64,000 nt of DNA from Deltaproteobacteria bacterium Ga0077539. Lineage in GTDB: Bacteria > Myxococcota_A > Polyangia > Polyangiales > Ga0077539. Positions 48,213 to 57,276 of this stretch are shown here, one piece after another. The DNA is taken from the NCBI GenBank assembly GCA_001465015.1, contig LNEO01000254.1:1-64000 (forward strand), in the 5' to 3' direction. The notes beneath the pieces were generated by a model that did no database searches, was not told where the DNA came from, and saw nothing but the letters and a program-made list of their open reading frames with translations. The position numbers were made by a program, and so were the translations under genes. Numbering within the stretch: the stretch's first letter is position 1; each line of letters starts with the position of its first letter.

Positions 48213-49564
48213 TGCGCAGCACTCGAACGCCTCTCTGCTTCGCCGCTCTCGGCCTGACCTTCGCGCTCGCTCGCGACGCGCACGCGACCCCTCCGGGCAC
48301 CTACGGGTTCGGCGCTCGAGCCGCGGCGCTCGCGGGAGCCGTGAGCGCGGACGGCGGCGACAGCTCGTCGGTCTACTACAACCCAGCCGGGCTCGTGCTC
48401 GCGCGCGGCGTCCGCGTCGACGTCGGCTATTTCTATGCGCACCACAACCTGGCGGTAAACGATCGCGACAGCGCCGTCGACCCTGCGCACGGCGTGGTCG
48501 GGGGCGTCGTCGCGCCGGGACGTCTGTTCGGAATCCCTTTCGCGTTCGGCCTCGCGACGCACCTTCCCGACGATCGACTCTCGCGCTCGCGCGCGCTTCC
48601 ACAGCTGCAACCGCGGTGGGAGCTGTTCGACAACCGCGTCCAGCTCCTCTACCTGGCGGCAGACGTGGCCGTCGCTCCGTGGCCGTGGCTGCGGATCGGC
48701 GCCGGGCTCTCGTTTATCTCGTCGACGCGCGGGAGGCTGGACATCTACGGCGACATCGCCTTTCCGCAAGCGGCGCGGTCGGAGTTGCGGCACGCGGTGG
48801 ACGCGGATCTTCGCGCGGTGCGGTACGCGCAGGTCGGACTGCAACTGGATGTGACAGATAATGTCACGCTCTCGTTTGCGTACCGCGGGGAGTTTCGACT
48901 CGCGCTCGAGATCGACGCCGCGGTCGTGGGAAACGTCTTGGTCGGCTCGGGTCCGAGCGCGACGCGCGTGCCGGGACGCTACGACCTCGGCTCGTCATCG
49001 ACCGCGGTATTTCTGCCACAAAACGCCGTACTCGGCGTTCGATGGAAGGCCGCCCGTTCGCTGCTCGTGCTCGCGGACATGACCTACCAGAACTACGCGG
49101 CGTACACGAACCCGAGCGCCCGCCTCGACGTCGGCCTCGACCTCGCGCCGCCGCCCGGTCTCAACATTCCGATCCCGGCGCTTCCGCCGGGAGTGAACCC
49201 TGCGCCCGCGAGATTCAGTGACACGGTCTCGGCGCGGCTCGGCGCCGAGTACAAGATCGCGCTCGGACAACACGAGCTCGCCCTGCGTGGAGGCTACCGC
49301 TACGAGCCGACGCCGGTGCCCGAGCAGACCGGACGAGAGACCAACTTTCTCGACAGCGACCGTCACGCCGTCTCGCTGGGAACAGGCTTTCGCTTGGGCG
49401 GAATCGCCGCGGTCGCCGGAGGGATCAGCCTCGATCTGTACGGCAGCGTTCAAGCGCTCGCGCCGCGCAGCTACCGCAAGGCAGACCCAACGGACCCTGT
49501 CGGCGACATGCGACTGTCGGGAGCGGTGTTCGACGGCGGCGCGACGATGTCGCTCTCGTTCTGA
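48212..49564 (+). CDS. FadL/TodX-like outer-membrane protein 2
   Basis: Second family member of 450 residues with only distant similarity to the first: the hatch region reads PPGTYGFGARAAALAGAVSAD and SSSVYYNPAGLVLARGVRVD. Later strands include VGLQLDVTDNVTLSFAYRGEF, AVLGVRWKAARSLLVLADMTY and LGAEYKIALGQHELALRGGY, ending in ATMSLSF with the terminal Phe required for BAM assembly. The tandem, coupled arrangement suggests the two porins work together or for related hydrophobic substrates. Confidence 0.85.
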   Translation: MRSTRTPLCFAALGLTFALARDAHATPPGTYGFGARAAALAGAVSADGGDSSSVYYNPAGLVLARGVRVDVGYFYAHHNLAVNDRDSAVDPAHGVVGGVVAPGRLFGIPFAFGLATHLPDDRLSRSRALPQLQPRWELFDNRVQLLYLAADVAVAPWPWLRIGAGLSFISSTRGRLDIYGDIAFPQAARSELRHAVDADLRAVRYAQVGLQLDVTDNVTLSFAYRGEFRLALEIDAAVVGNVLVGSGPSATRVPGRYDLGSSSTAVFLPQNAVLGVRWKAARSLLVLADMTYQNYAAYTNPSARLDVGLDLAPPPGLNIPIPALPPGVNPAPARFSDTVSARLGAEYKIALGQHELALRGGYRYEPTPVPEQTGRETNFLDSDRHAVSLGTGFRLGGIAAVAGGISLDLYGSVQALAPRSYRKADPTDPVGDMRLSGAVFDGGATMSLSF

Positions 49565-49572
49565 GCTTCGCG

Positions 49573-50565
49573 CTACGCCGACTCGACGATGGGCGCGCGC
49601 AACGTTGCATCCGCGAACAGCGCTGCGCTTCGACGGGAGAGATCGAGCAGCACGTAGCCCCGCAAGAGCAGCAAGAAGAGAGGCTCGAACGGGTCTGGCA
49701 GCTCGCTTGCTTTCACCGTTCGAACGACCCACTCCCCTTCGGTCGCGCCGGGCATCGTCGTCTTGACCACGCGTCGATCGCGAACCGCTTCGGCCCACGC
49801 CTCGTGCGCTCGGATGAGGTTGACCACCGGCCGCGCGATGTCTGGAGCCCACACGCGCGTCAGAAACTCCGTCGCCGCTGGACTGAGCGGCGCCTCTCGC
49901 CGAGTGACCGCACGCCTGCGCACGATCGTCTCGACAGAAACAGGCACCGAGTACCCGATCGCCGCGAGCATCTCGTGCATCGCGCCGCCGCCGGGCAGCG
50001 CGACCGGCAGGCGCGCGTCGCGCTCGTCGGGCCGACCTTGCGTGATCCATTCGGGTCGGCCGCCAACCCACCAAACCGGTCGCGTGCTCTTCGACGCCCC
50101 CCACTGGACCAATCGGCTGGCGACCTCGCGCGCGAGTCGCTCGGCCTCGATGATTCCCTCGGGATCCGCGGCGATGGCGATCGCGCCCGCCAGCGTGTGC
50201 GGCGCGGACGCGAACTGCCCTCGCGCGAAGCGACGCGCTTGCGAGCCGACCCACTCTTCAGGGATCACTCCTCGCGCTGCGAGCGACTCCCATGCCTCTC
50301 TCGTTTCGCGGACTCGATCCCCGGGAGCGCGCTCGCTGAGGCTCGTCGTCGAGCCGTCAGCCTCCTTCTCGGCCCAGTGAAGCTCGCATCGGTCTCGGCT
50401 CAATTCGAGGCTCCATCGCGACCCTGCGAGCGCCCGCTCGATGTGCGCGCGATCGATCGCCGTCACGACCTCGAGCGCGTCGGCCAGCCTCGGGCGACGC
50501 GGGCGCAAGAACGCGTCCGCGAGCGCGCGCGCCCGAACGATCGCGTCACCAGCCTCGTCGCTCAC
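49573..50565 (-). CDS. Hypothetical protein
   Basis: I do not recognise this protein of about 330 residues. It contains VTAIDRAHIERALAG, LAREVASRLVQWGASKSTRP, GGGAMHEMLAAIGYSVPVSV and LSPAATEFLTRVWAPDIARP and may be mainly helical; no motif is diagnostic. An ATG at 50646 would extend it by 27 residues but would leave only 6 bases to the divergent gene, so GTG 50565 is favoured. It ends just after the second porin gene (convergent). Confidence 0.6.
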   Translation of the reverse strand: MSDEAGDAIVRARALADAFLRPRRPRLADALEVVTAIDRAHIERALAGSRWSLELSRDRCELHWAEKEADGSTTSLSERAPGDRVRETREAWESLAARGVIPEEWVGSQARRFARGQFASAPHTLAGAIAIAADPEGIIEAERLAREVASRLVQWGASKSTRPVWWVGGRPEWITQGRPDERDARLPVALPGGGAMHEMLAAIGYSVPVSVETIVRRRAVTRREAPLSPAATEFLTRVWAPDIARPVVNLIRAHEAWAEAVRDRRVVKTTMPGATEGEWVVRTVKASELPDPFEPLFLLLLRGYVLLDLSRRSAALFADATLRAPIVESA

Positions 50566-50639
50566 TGCAACGCACAGTAGCAGCAACGCGACATCGATCG
50601 CCGAACGATTTATCGCCGACGATCGTCCCCATCGAGCGC

Positions 50640-50645
50640 TACACA
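50640..50645 (+). promoter_or_regulatory. -10 box of the 50653 gene
   Basis: TACACA, 7 bases before the GTG start, no Shine-Dalgarno; consistent with a leaderless transcript. Confidence 0.3.
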
Positions 50646-50652
50646 TTCACTC

Positions 50653-51456
50653 GTGAGCCAGACTGAACACCTCGCCCGCGCCGCCGCGCTCATCGTCGCG
50701 ATCGCGCTTCCGTGCGTCGCCATGGCGCAGCAGGCAGCACCGAACGCCACGCCGATCACAACAGCGAACCCCGACGCCGCAGCCCCGTCCGACGCGAGCA
50801 CGCTCGCGAGCGCACCCGCGCCCTCGATCAGCGCCGATGCTGGCACAGTCCCGTCGGCGGATCGCATCGTGCTTCGCTCGACCATCGCGAGCGGAGCGGC
50901 GCAACCGGCGACGCGACTCCCGGCGCTGGCGGAGCCCGTGATCGACGAGTTTCGACGACCGGGCCCCGGACGCGCGCCGGTCCGGCTCGAGCACTCGAGC
51001 GCGGAAAGAGCAGAGTTCCTTCTGATCCCGTCGGAAGACGACATTCCGCTCTCGCTGAGGCGCAATCGAACGCCCGCGCCGCGCGCGCTTTGTCGAGGAA
51101 ATTGCCTGCTCTACGTGCCCACGTCACGGACGACGCGCGTCTCTGCGCGAACCGACGGGGTCGAGGTGAGCACAGAGCTCACGCCGACCCCAGAGGGGCT
51201 TCGAGTGAGCTTTCAACAGCCGTCGCGCAGCGCGCTCGTCGCCGCGTACGCGCTCTATCCCACCGCCGCGCTCCTCGGAATCGCCGGCGCGATTACAGCG
51301 GTCCTCGTTCAAGACCCTGGCGCGCGCCTCGGCAGCGCGGTCGGGCTGTTCAGCGGCGCGACCCTGGTTCTCGGCGCAGGAATCGCGACCAACGCCTTCG
51401 CCTTCGCGGGAACAGTGCGCACGCAGCCGCTCGTCCCCACCCGTACCAACCCGTGA
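50653..51456 (+). CDS. Exported protein with C-terminal membrane segments, hypothetical
   Basis: A 267-residue protein not assignable to a family. It has a signal peptide (ALIVAIALPCVAMAQ), a Pro/Ala/Ser linker, a central short beta-rich part with CRGNCLLYVPTSRTTRV, and two hydrophobic C-terminal segments (YALYPTAALLGIAGAITAVL and LGSAVGLFSGATLVLGAGIA) with a basic end. The pair C-x-x-x-C at 151-155 might be a disulfide. It is followed 59 bases on by another exported lipoprotein gene. Confidence 0.65.
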   Translation: MSQTEHLARAAALIVAIALPCVAMAQQAAPNATPITTANPDAAAPSDASTLASAPAPSISADAGTVPSADRIVLRSTIASGAAQPATRLPALAEPVIDEFRRPGPGRAPVRLEHSSAERAEFLLIPSEDDIPLSLRRNRTPAPRALCRGNCLLYVPTSRTTRVSARTDGVEVSTELTPTPEGLRVSFQQPSRSALVAAYALYPTAALLGIAGAITAVLVQDPGARLGSAVGLFSGATLVLGAGIATNAFAFAGTVRTQPLVPTRTNP

Positions 51457-51498
51457 GAGGCCGATCATCGAATCCGTCTATTCCGCGCCAGATCGCCG

Positions 51499-51504
51499 TA
51501 CAAT
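51499..51504 (+). promoter_or_regulatory. -10 box of the 51516 gene
   Basis: TACAAT, 11 bases before the ATG, no Shine-Dalgarno; short leader of about 5 bases expected. Confidence 0.35.
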
Positions 51505-51515
51505 CGCAGCACCCC

Positions 51516-52523
51516 ATGAGACGCATCGGGACCATCGCGCTCTTGGCGCTCTCGACCTCGTGCGGCGCGCTCGGAGCTCCAGCGCGGGGTGATCGCGACC
51601 TCCCTTCGTCGTTGTTCGGCGGCTACGCGGTGGTCGGCGGCCCGACGAGCCCCAACGGATCGACGGCGCTCGTGGCCGCAGACGACGGCTCTTTCGACGA
51701 GCCGTCCGTGATCCGCGGCGCCGAGGGCCGCAGAGCGCTCTACGTGACCCATCGCAGCGGCGATGGTCGCGTACGCATCGCGAGGCTCACCGAGCGATCG
51801 GCGAACCACCTGCGCTTCGACGAACTGCAAACCGTGCTCGAGCCGGCGCTCCCCTGGGAGGGCACCGCGGTTTCGTCGCCGTCGGTGCTCGCGATCGACG
51901 GCGTCCTGTGGATGGCCTACGCCGCAAACGGCGCGATCGGGGTCGCGCGTTCGAGCGACGGAGCGCGCTTCGAGCGCGAGGCCGAGCCGATCCTCCGCGC
52001 GAGCGCGATGCACGACGAGGGCGCGACGCTAAGCGCTCCATCCCTCGCGCGGCTGTCGGACGGGACCTTCGCCATGGCGTACGCGAGCAGCGGCAAGCTC
52101 TTTCTCGCGCGGGCGTCGAGCGTGTCGGGGCCCTGGACGCGCGTCGGTTTCGGTGCGATCGCGACGCCGAGGGCCCTCGAAGAGGGCGGCGTCGAGTCCT
52201 TGGGCGACCCTGCCATCTTCGCGGATACCACCGCGGCGGGGCGCTCGATCGTCGTGATCGCCGCGACCGTGACGAACGACCCCCGAACGCCGACGGCGAT
52301 CACCGCGTTCGCGAGCTACGACGCGACGATCGATCGACCCACGTTTTCAAGAGCAGAGAGGCCGCTGTACGCCGAGCGCTCGGCGTCGGTGTTCGCGGGC
52401 TCGTTCGATCGGGTCGATCCGAGGACGACGTTGCTCTGGGTCGCGCGAACGGACTCGGGGCGCCGCGTGATCGGAGCGCTCATCACGCCCGGCGGTCAGC
52501 GCGCGGGCAACCCGCTTCAGTGA
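51516..52523 (+). CDS. Lipoprotein with five-bladed-propeller-like repeats
   Basis: A 335-residue exported lipoprotein (lipobox LSTSC, Cys16). The mature part shows repeats of SGDGRVRIARLTER, PSVLAIDGVLWMAYAANGAI, GVARSSDGARFEREAEPIL, SLARLSDGTFAMAYASSGKL and FLARASSVSGPWTRV, the pattern of glycoside-hydrolase-43-type five-bladed propellers (blades with SxDGxxW/F). The catalytic acids of those enzymes are not obvious, so it may be a binding protein. It overlaps nothing; the next gene on the other strand begins 51 bases after its stop. Confidence 0.7.
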   Translation: MRRIGTIALLALSTSCGALGAPARGDRDLPSSLFGGYAVVGGPTSPNGSTALVAADDGSFDEPSVIRGAEGRRALYVTHRSGDGRVRIARLTERSANHLRFDELQTVLEPALPWEGTAVSSPSVLAIDGVLWMAYAANGAIGVARSSDGARFEREAEPILRASAMHDEGATLSAPSLARLSDGTFAMAYASSGKLFLARASSVSGPWTRVGFGAIATPRALEEGGVESLGDPAIFADTTAAGRSIVVIAATVTNDPRTPTAITAFASYDATIDRPTFSRAERPLYAERSASVFAGSFDRVDPRTTLLWVARTDSGRRVIGALITPGGQRAGNPLQ

Positions 52524-52574
52524 TCGACCGAGCAGTCGACGCGCCGACGTCGATGCATCGAAGCGGGCGGCGTT

Positions 52575-54017
52575 TCAGCGTCCGCCGCTCGAAGAACGAG
52601 CGGTTCGCGACGACTCTGCCGGGCGACGAGCCTCGGCGCGCGAGGCGCTCACCGCGAGGTCGCTCGCTTCGTACGCTTCCTGCCAGCCGGGGACGTCTTC
52701 TCGCGCGAGCAGCGAGTCGCGGCCGACTCTGCGAGCGACGCCGCTCCATCGGCCTCGAAGCAACGGGTCGTCCGCGCCGTCACGCGGCATGAGCGCGGCT
52801 TGAATCGTCTGGGCTTCACCCGCCCGTCGACGAAGCGGCGCGTTGATCGTCCAGAGCGGAACCCACCCCGCGCGAGACACCTCGAGCATCCCTGCGCGCG
52901 CGCGGCGGAAGCGCAGCACCGCGAGGATCGACTCTCGCGTGCGAGCGTCGAAATTGACGTTGTGCGTCCCCGCGGCGCTCCGAACGCCTGCCTCGGCGGC
53001 CGCGCCTTGGTTGGACAGAAAATTTCCTAGCGAATAGAAGATCGGAACGACGCGGCTCGAGCCAGACACCCGGTGCATTTCGACCGGGTGCGGCGTGTGC
53101 GAGTGGTGACCGATCACCACGTCTGCGCCGGCGTCCGCACAGCGGCGAAAGAACGTTCGATCTCGCGACTCTGGCTCGTCGGTGTACTCGGTCCCCGAGT
53201 GGAGCGACACGAGCACTGCCGCGCAGCGGTTGCCCTTGGCGCGGCGCACAGCGTCGACGAACGCGTCGCGCTCGGCGCGCTGAGACTCCCGTGCGATGCC
53301 GAGCCGCGGACGACCCGCGGTGGGAACAACCATGTCGAAATTGAGCAGCCTCGTGGCCGCCATCACGCAGAGCGTCTCGCCGAGCAGCGTGAACCGCGAC
53401 GGCTCGAGGGGGTCTTCGTCCTGGAGCGCGCCACCGACGGGGACGATGCCAGCTTCGCGCAGCGTCCTGACGGTCTCGCCAACGGCGTCGATTCCCGCGT
53501 CGTAGCCGTGATTGTTGGCCACCGAGACCGCGTCGATCCCCGCCTGAGAGAGCGCGCGAACGAAATCCGCGTGCACGTTGAACTGCATCTGCGACGTGGG
53601 AATCGGCCGCGAAGGGGCCGCTGGCGTCTCGAAATTGAGCATCGCCAGGTCCGCCGCGCGCAGCGCCGCGACGATCGGCGCATACAACGACGCGCCGCCC
53701 TTGGCGGCGAACGACCGCAACACGTCTTGATGCGGAACGAGGTCTCCACCCCACACCACGACAGCCTCACGTGGGGCCCCTGGTGCGGCGGACACCGTCG
53801 CGCTTCGAGCGTCGGACACAGCGTCGGGCCGCGTAACATCGAGCACGGCAACGTGCGTCGGCGGCTCGATGCGCCGAAGACCTGCGTCCGCGCCAAGGCT
53901 CAGGCCGGGGCTCGTTCGCTGCGTCGAAGCCTGCGCCACGACGCGGGCGGACATCGCCCCGAGAGCGACGACCGCCAACGCAGAGCTCCAGCGTACGAAT
54001 GAGCTATGTCCGCGCAC
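52575..54017 (-). CDS. CapA-family exported metallophosphatase-like protein
   Basis: A 480-residue exported protein of the CapA/PgsA (poly-gamma-glutamate capsule) family, metallophosphoesterase fold. After a signal (ALAVVALGAMSARVVAQ) come WGGDLVPHQDVL, LAMLNFETPAAP, SVANNHGYDAGID, VSLHSGTEYTDEP and GADVVIGHHSHTPHPVE, which together supply the expected metal ligands. No cap genes are adjacent, so its role need not be capsule formation. The gene starts with GTG 54017, 48 bases after the receiver-PATAN gene ends on the same strand. Confidence 0.85.
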   Translation of the reverse strand: MRGHSSFVRWSSALAVVALGAMSARVVAQASTQRTSPGLSLGADAGLRRIEPPTHVAVLDVTRPDAVSDARSATVSAAPGAPREAVVVWGGDLVPHQDVLRSFAAKGGASLYAPIVAALRAADLAMLNFETPAAPSRPIPTSQMQFNVHADFVRALSQAGIDAVSVANNHGYDAGIDAVGETVRTLREAGIVPVGGALQDEDPLEPSRFTLLGETLCVMAATRLLNFDMVVPTAGRPRLGIARESQRAERDAFVDAVRRAKGNRCAAVLVSLHSGTEYTDEPESRDRTFFRRCADAGADVVIGHHSHTPHPVEMHRVSGSSRVVPIFYSLGNFLSNQGAAAEAGVRSAAGTHNVNFDARTRESILAVLRFRRARAGMLEVSRAGWVPLWTINAPLRRRAGEAQTIQAALMPRDGADDPLLRGRWSGVARRVGRDSLLAREDVPGWQEAYEASDLAVSASRAEARRPAESSRTARSSSGGR

Positions 54018-54065
54018 GATACGCGGCGGTTAGCACGGACCGCAGCTGCCCCACCAATTCGTGGC

Positions 54066-57000
54066 TCACATCGCGCGGCAGTCCGCGGCATAGCGCCCCG
54101 GAAGCGCGGCGCACCGACGAAACGCTGCGCGCGCTGCCGCTGGGTCTCTGCGCGGACCTTCCATCTTCGCCGCGCCGAGCACGTACCAGCCGAGCTGGTT
54201 GTTTGGATCGAGCCGCGTGGCGCGTTCGGCCCAGTCGCCAGCGCGCCCCAAGTCACCGCGGTTGGCGAGCGAGTACGCGAAGCGCGCGATGGCAGCGGCG
54301 TTGTTGCCGCCGGCATCGAGGTAGGCCTGATACGCAGTGGCGGCCGCGGCGGCTCCCCGTCGCTCGGCGCGCTGCGCGGCGACGAGCAGCTCTTCGGGGC
54401 CGCTCGGAGCGGCAGCGACGCCAGAGTCTTCCGCTCCCGTGCCTGCGTTGCTCGACGCGGTGCTCACGCCCGAGTCCGTCGTCGCGGGGCTCGTGTTGCT
54501 GGCGGTCGCGGCGTCTTCTTGGCTCGGCGTCGCGTTGCTCGCGGTCGCAGCAGCGTCCTCGCTGCTGGCGCTCGCCGCAGCGTCATCCGCGCTCTGGCTC
54601 GCGACGGTGGCGCCCGAGTCGTCGCTCGAAGCGCTGGTGTTTGCGGCGACTGCAGAATCGTCAGCGGACGAAGTGGTGGTCGCAGCGACGCCGGAGTCTT
54701 CCGTCGAAGCGCCGGCGCCGCTCGTGCTCGAGCCGCTGTTGTTCGAGCTGCTGTTGCCCGAGCCGCTGCCGAGCAGCGAGCCGCTCTGCGAGAGCTGCGC
54801 GTCCTCGACGCCCCAGAACTTCTTGTAGATCGCGAGGCTGCCAACGACCGCGACGATCGCGACGAACAGCGACACCGTCACGTACATCAACTTCTTGTTC
54901 GAGCTCGCCTCGGGGTGAGCCTCGGGCTTGAGGTCTTCGAACGTGTCGTGCGTCCGCTTGTAAGCGACCTCGAAGGAGTTGTCCGAGAAGAAGGCCTTCG
55001 CCTCTTCGCCGAGATCTCCGTGGCTGTCCTTGCGTTCGCGCTTGCTCTCGGACTTCTTGGGATCTTTTTTGGCGTCGGCCTTCTTGTCGTCGGCCTTCTT
55101 CTCGTCGGCCTTCTTCTCGTCAGGCTTCTTCTCGTCGGCCTTCTTCTCGTCAGCCTTCTTGTCGTCGGCCTTCTTCTCGTCAGCCTTCTTCTCGTCGGCC
55201 TTCTTCTCGTCGGCCTTCTTCTCGTCAGCCTTCTTCTCGTCGCCCGAGGGTGCCTTGGCTTCGTCCCCGCGGGGCGAGCGAGGAAACTGGATGATCGTGC
55301 CGCCTTCGGTCTTGCTCTCGTCCGACCTGGCCGCGTCGGTCTTCACCGCGTCGGCCGTCGCCTGCTCCGAAGCGGCGTCTTGCTTCTGGGTTGGCTCGGC
55401 CTTCGCCGCGTCAGCGAGCGAGGATATCTCGATCTTCTCGTCGTCACCCTTGGGAGCTTCGGGCTTGCTGGCGTCGCTCTTCGGCGCTTCGACGGCGGCG
55501 CTGCTCGCCTGCGCGGGCTCGACGGCTGCAGCCGGTGCGTCGGGCGCTTTCGCCGCGGCGGACTCGCTCACCGCGGGCTGCGAACCAGACGCGTCGGATT
55601 CTTTTGTCTCCGCGCTCTCGGCCGGAGCGCTCTTGGCGGTCTCTGCGCGAACCGCAACATCCTCGTCGTCCGAATCGTCGATGACGGGGGCGGTCGACGC
55701 CGTCGCGGGCGCAACCGACGAACTCGCGGTTGAGGCGGTACTCTTTGCAGCGGTCGAATCGGCAAATTCGCGCTTCGAACGGCGGTTCTTTCCACGTTGC
55801 TTGGCCACAGCAGGCTCCTGCGAGATCGACGAACCCCGCTCGAGCGGGGCGCTTGGTGGGTCAGGGAGGATAGCAGCACCCGTTCCGTCGAAGGCACGCG
55901 GACTCGGGGAAGCTTCAGTGAGTGCTCCGTTGGATGCAGCGCCTTCGTCCGCCGTCGCGGGGGACAGAACGTTCGTCGGCGAGCTAGCCGGCAAAACAAC
56001 GTCGTCGTGGCGCTCGTCCGGAATCGGAGGCGGCAGCGACGACTGAACGTCGGTGTCGAAACCGATGAGGGTGTCCCGCTTTCGGTCATCCTGCAGCGCG
56101 ACACGCGTGTCCGTCGTTGTGCCACTGCTGGTTTGCGCGGGCACGATCAAGCCTTCGAAAAAGAGCTTCGTCAGCGTCGCGAGCGCCTCGAGGTCATCGA
56201 TCGCGCTCTCGTCGACGACCTCCATCAGCGTTCGCTTTCCGTCGAACGCCCGCAGAATCGGGTTGATCTCGTCGGGAATCTCACCGATTCGAGCGAGGAC
56301 CTCGGGCACGTCCACTTCGAACACCGAGTCGAGCGGGGGCAGCTGCTCTCGCATTCGCTGCCACTCGTCGATCCGACGCATGCCCTCCATGAGCAGGCCC
56401 TGCGTGGACATCTCGATCACTTCGTTGGCCGAGCACGGACCGAAGCGGATCTCGAAGCGCCCATCGGTCCAGAGCAACATGCGGTAGACCGCGCTCGCCC
56501 CAGAAATCTTGTTGATCTTTGCGTCGACGACCCTGCCGTCGCGAAAGAACACCAGGCCCCGTCCCTGCGGAGCCTCGAGCTCGAGCACGCCGCTCTTGCG
56601 ACCGAGGTCGATCGTCGAGAGCAGATCCACCAGCCCCATCTCGCTGAGCAGCCCGGTGAAGCTGGCGCGGGACGTCCGTCCCTCCATGCCTTCGCGCTGC
56701 TTCTTGGCGAGCACGAGCTGGATCCTCGTGATGATCTCGCGCAGGTAGATCGGCTTGGTGAGAAAGTCCTCGACCCCGAGCTCGAGCCCGCGAATCTTGT
56801 CCTCGATCGACGCGCTCGACGTCAAAAAGATGAACGGAATCGCGTACCAAACCGGGTCGTCCTTGAGCCGACGACAGAGCGAATAGCCATCGTTGAGCGG
56901 TGTGCCGCCCTCGAGCACCTTCGACGGCGCGAGTCGCGTGTCGGAAATGACGAGGTCCGGGATCGCAACCTCGATGGCCTCGACCGCCTCGGTGGCACTT

Positions 57001-57101
57001 TGGACGTGAGTGACGCTGTACCCTGCATTCCGCAGGGAAACCTCGAAGACCCGCGCGCTTCGGGGGTCAGCGTCGACGAGCAAAACCGTCTGCCTGGCCA
57101 A
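54066..57101 (-). CDS. Membrane response regulator: receiver, PATAN domain, KKAD repeats, periplasmic tail
   Basis: A 1011-residue signalling protein. Receiver domain at 1-135 (acidic pair Asp10/Asp12, phosphorylated Asp54, Thr/Ser of IFLTSSAS and Lys of FLTKPIY) with an extra loop after Asp54. The PATAN/DUF4388 domain follows (ASFTGLLSEMGLVDLLSTID, GVLELEAPQGRGLVFFRDGR). An acidic linker leads to 11 pentapeptide repeats close to DEKKA (about 624-677), then one membrane segment (YVTVSLFVAIVAVVGSLAIY, about 740-760) and a periplasmic tail ending in TPR-like helices (AYQAYLDAGGNNAAAIARFA). It resembles myxobacterial polarity/gliding regulators in N-terminal design, but the outside tail is unusual. 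Confidence 0.85.
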   Translation of the reverse strand: MARQTVLLVDADPRSARVFEVSLRNAGYSVTHVQSATEAVEAIEVAIPDLVISDTRLAPSKVLEGGTPLNDGYSLCRRLKDDPVWYAIPFIFLTSSASIEDKIRGLELGVEDFLTKPIYLREIITRIQLVLAKKQREGMEGRTSRASFTGLLSEMGLVDLLSTIDLGRKSGVLELEAPQGRGLVFFRDGRVVDAKINKISGASAVYRMLLWTDGRFEIRFGPCSANEVIEMSTQGLLMEGMRRIDEWQRMREQLPPLDSVFEVDVPEVLARIGEIPDEINPILRAFDGKRTLMEVVDESAIDDLEALATLTKLFFEGLIVPAQTSSGTTTDTRVALQDDRKRDTLIGFDTDVQSSLPPPIPDERHDDVVLPASSPTNVLSPATADEGAASNGALTEASPSPRAFDGTGAAILPDPPSAPLERGSSISQEPAVAKQRGKNRRSKREFADSTAAKSTASTASSSVAPATASTAPVIDDSDDEDVAVRAETAKSAPAESAETKESDASGSQPAVSESAAAKAPDAPAAAVEPAQASSAAVEAPKSDASKPEAPKGDDEKIEISSLADAAKAEPTQKQDAASEQATADAVKTDAARSDESKTEGGTIIQFPRSPRGDEAKAPSGDEKKADEKKADEKKADEKKADEKKADDKKADEKKADEKKPDEKKADEKKADDKKADAKKDPKKSESKRERKDSHGDLGEEAKAFFSDNSFEVAYKRTHDTFEDLKPEAHPEASSNKKLMYVTVSLFVAIVAVVGSLAIYKKFWGVEDAQLSQSGSLLGSGSGNSSSNNSGSSTSGAGASTEDSGVAATTTSSADDSAVAANTSASSDDSGATVASQSADDAAASASSEDAAATASNATPSQEDAATASNTSPATTDSGVSTASSNAGTGAEDSGVAAAPSGPEELLVAAQRAERRGAAAAATAYQAYLDAGGNNAAAIARFAYSLANRGDLGRAGDWAERATRLDPNNQLGWYVLGAAKMEGPRRDPAAARAAFRRCAALPGRYAADCRAM
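55071..55232. repeat. 15-bp tandem repeat coding for KKADE units
   Basis: About 11 copies of a 15-base unit (plus strand: gtcggccttcttctc, with one- or two-base variants) inside the receiver-PATAN gene, encoding the highly charged DEKKA repeats. Near-identical codons suggest recent slippage-type expansion, so copy number may vary between strains. Confidence 0.85.
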
Positions 57102-57276
57102 CGATCAATCTCGCTTTGCTGGAGCCGTTTCGCGTCGGATCCTCCCTTCCTACCCCGCAAAGTCAAGCCTGGAACCATTCAGACCGCCCATTCATCGACC
57201 CGATGTCCGCGCCTCGCGCACTTCGTCGAAATGCGCTTGGGTCCCGACGGCGATTGAGAGTAGCTTTGCCGCCGCC

